DNA of 34,291 nucleotides from Rhizophlyctis rosea (taxonomy: Eukaryota > Chytridiomycota > Chytridiomycetes > Rhizophlyctidales > Rhizophlyctidaceae). Below are positions 34,192 through 34,291 of this stretch, one piece after another (position 1 is the stretch's first letter; every line of letters starts with the position of its first letter). A program made the translations under genes and the position numbers. The stretch covers positions 2,295-36,585 of the forward strand of contig JADGJC010000374.1 of NCBI GenBank assembly GCA_027596075.1. Reading direction: 5' to 3'. The notes below the pieces were generated by a model, which saw only the letters and a program-made list of their open reading frames with translations, did no database searches and had not been told where the DNA came from.

Positions 34192-34291
34192 GGTTTCAAG
34201 GGCATGTCTATGGCGAGTGCTCCCAACAAGATATATCAATCACCACCAAACAAGCAGGGAAGGGCCCGGAGGGCCCCGGGCAAAGGGGGGG

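Overview
This is nuclear DNA from a fungus. The best evidence is a complete 708-residue alpha-beta fused tryptophan synthase (the TRP5 architecture) split into 11 exons, together with an HMG-box protein, an RGS protein and a probable GPI-anchored wall protein. All are interrupted by short GT-AG introns, mostly about 50-130 nt. The high intron density suggests an early-diverging or otherwise intron-rich fungus such as a chytrid, but that placement is inference. Five genes were rebuilt by joining exons with matching phase. None of them is visible as one open reading frame.

Layout: (1) 1-1832, minus, an 8-exon gene for an unrecognised basic/acidic low-complexity, probably nuclear protein whose 3' end lies outside the window. 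(2) 2930-3923, plus, a 4-exon NHP6/HMGB-type protein with an acidic tail, divergent from gene 1. (3) 3924-9539, no gene recognised; one foldback element and one diverged repeat. (4) 9540-10299, plus, a 2-exon secreted, probably GPI-anchored Ser/Thr-rich protein, convergent with (5) 11069-11994, minus, a 3-exon RGS-domain protein. (6) 11995-20210, 8.2 kb without an intact gene. (7) 20211-23916, minus, tryptophan synthase; its eighth intron (in transcription order) carries a GC-rich minisatellite and a 10-N assembly gap. (8) 23917-33560, 9.6 kb without an intact gene, holding coding-like but broken reading frames, the clearest at 29970-31406 on the plus strand. (9) From about 33560 to the right edge, an unrecognised coding-like segment in three successive frames.

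The most interesting signals are a cluster of CGTGGGAA/TGTGGGAA octamers (the CSL/CBF1-type consensus) upstream of genes 1, 2 and 7 and inside the HMG gene introns; the intronic minisatellite; a four-copy dispersed 26-27 bp motif in the gene-poor tracts; and decayed reading frames. The intact genes are housekeeping or signalling functions (chromatin, cell surface, G-protein signalling, amino-acid synthesis) with no sign of a joint pathway. I did not find a demonstrable new system.
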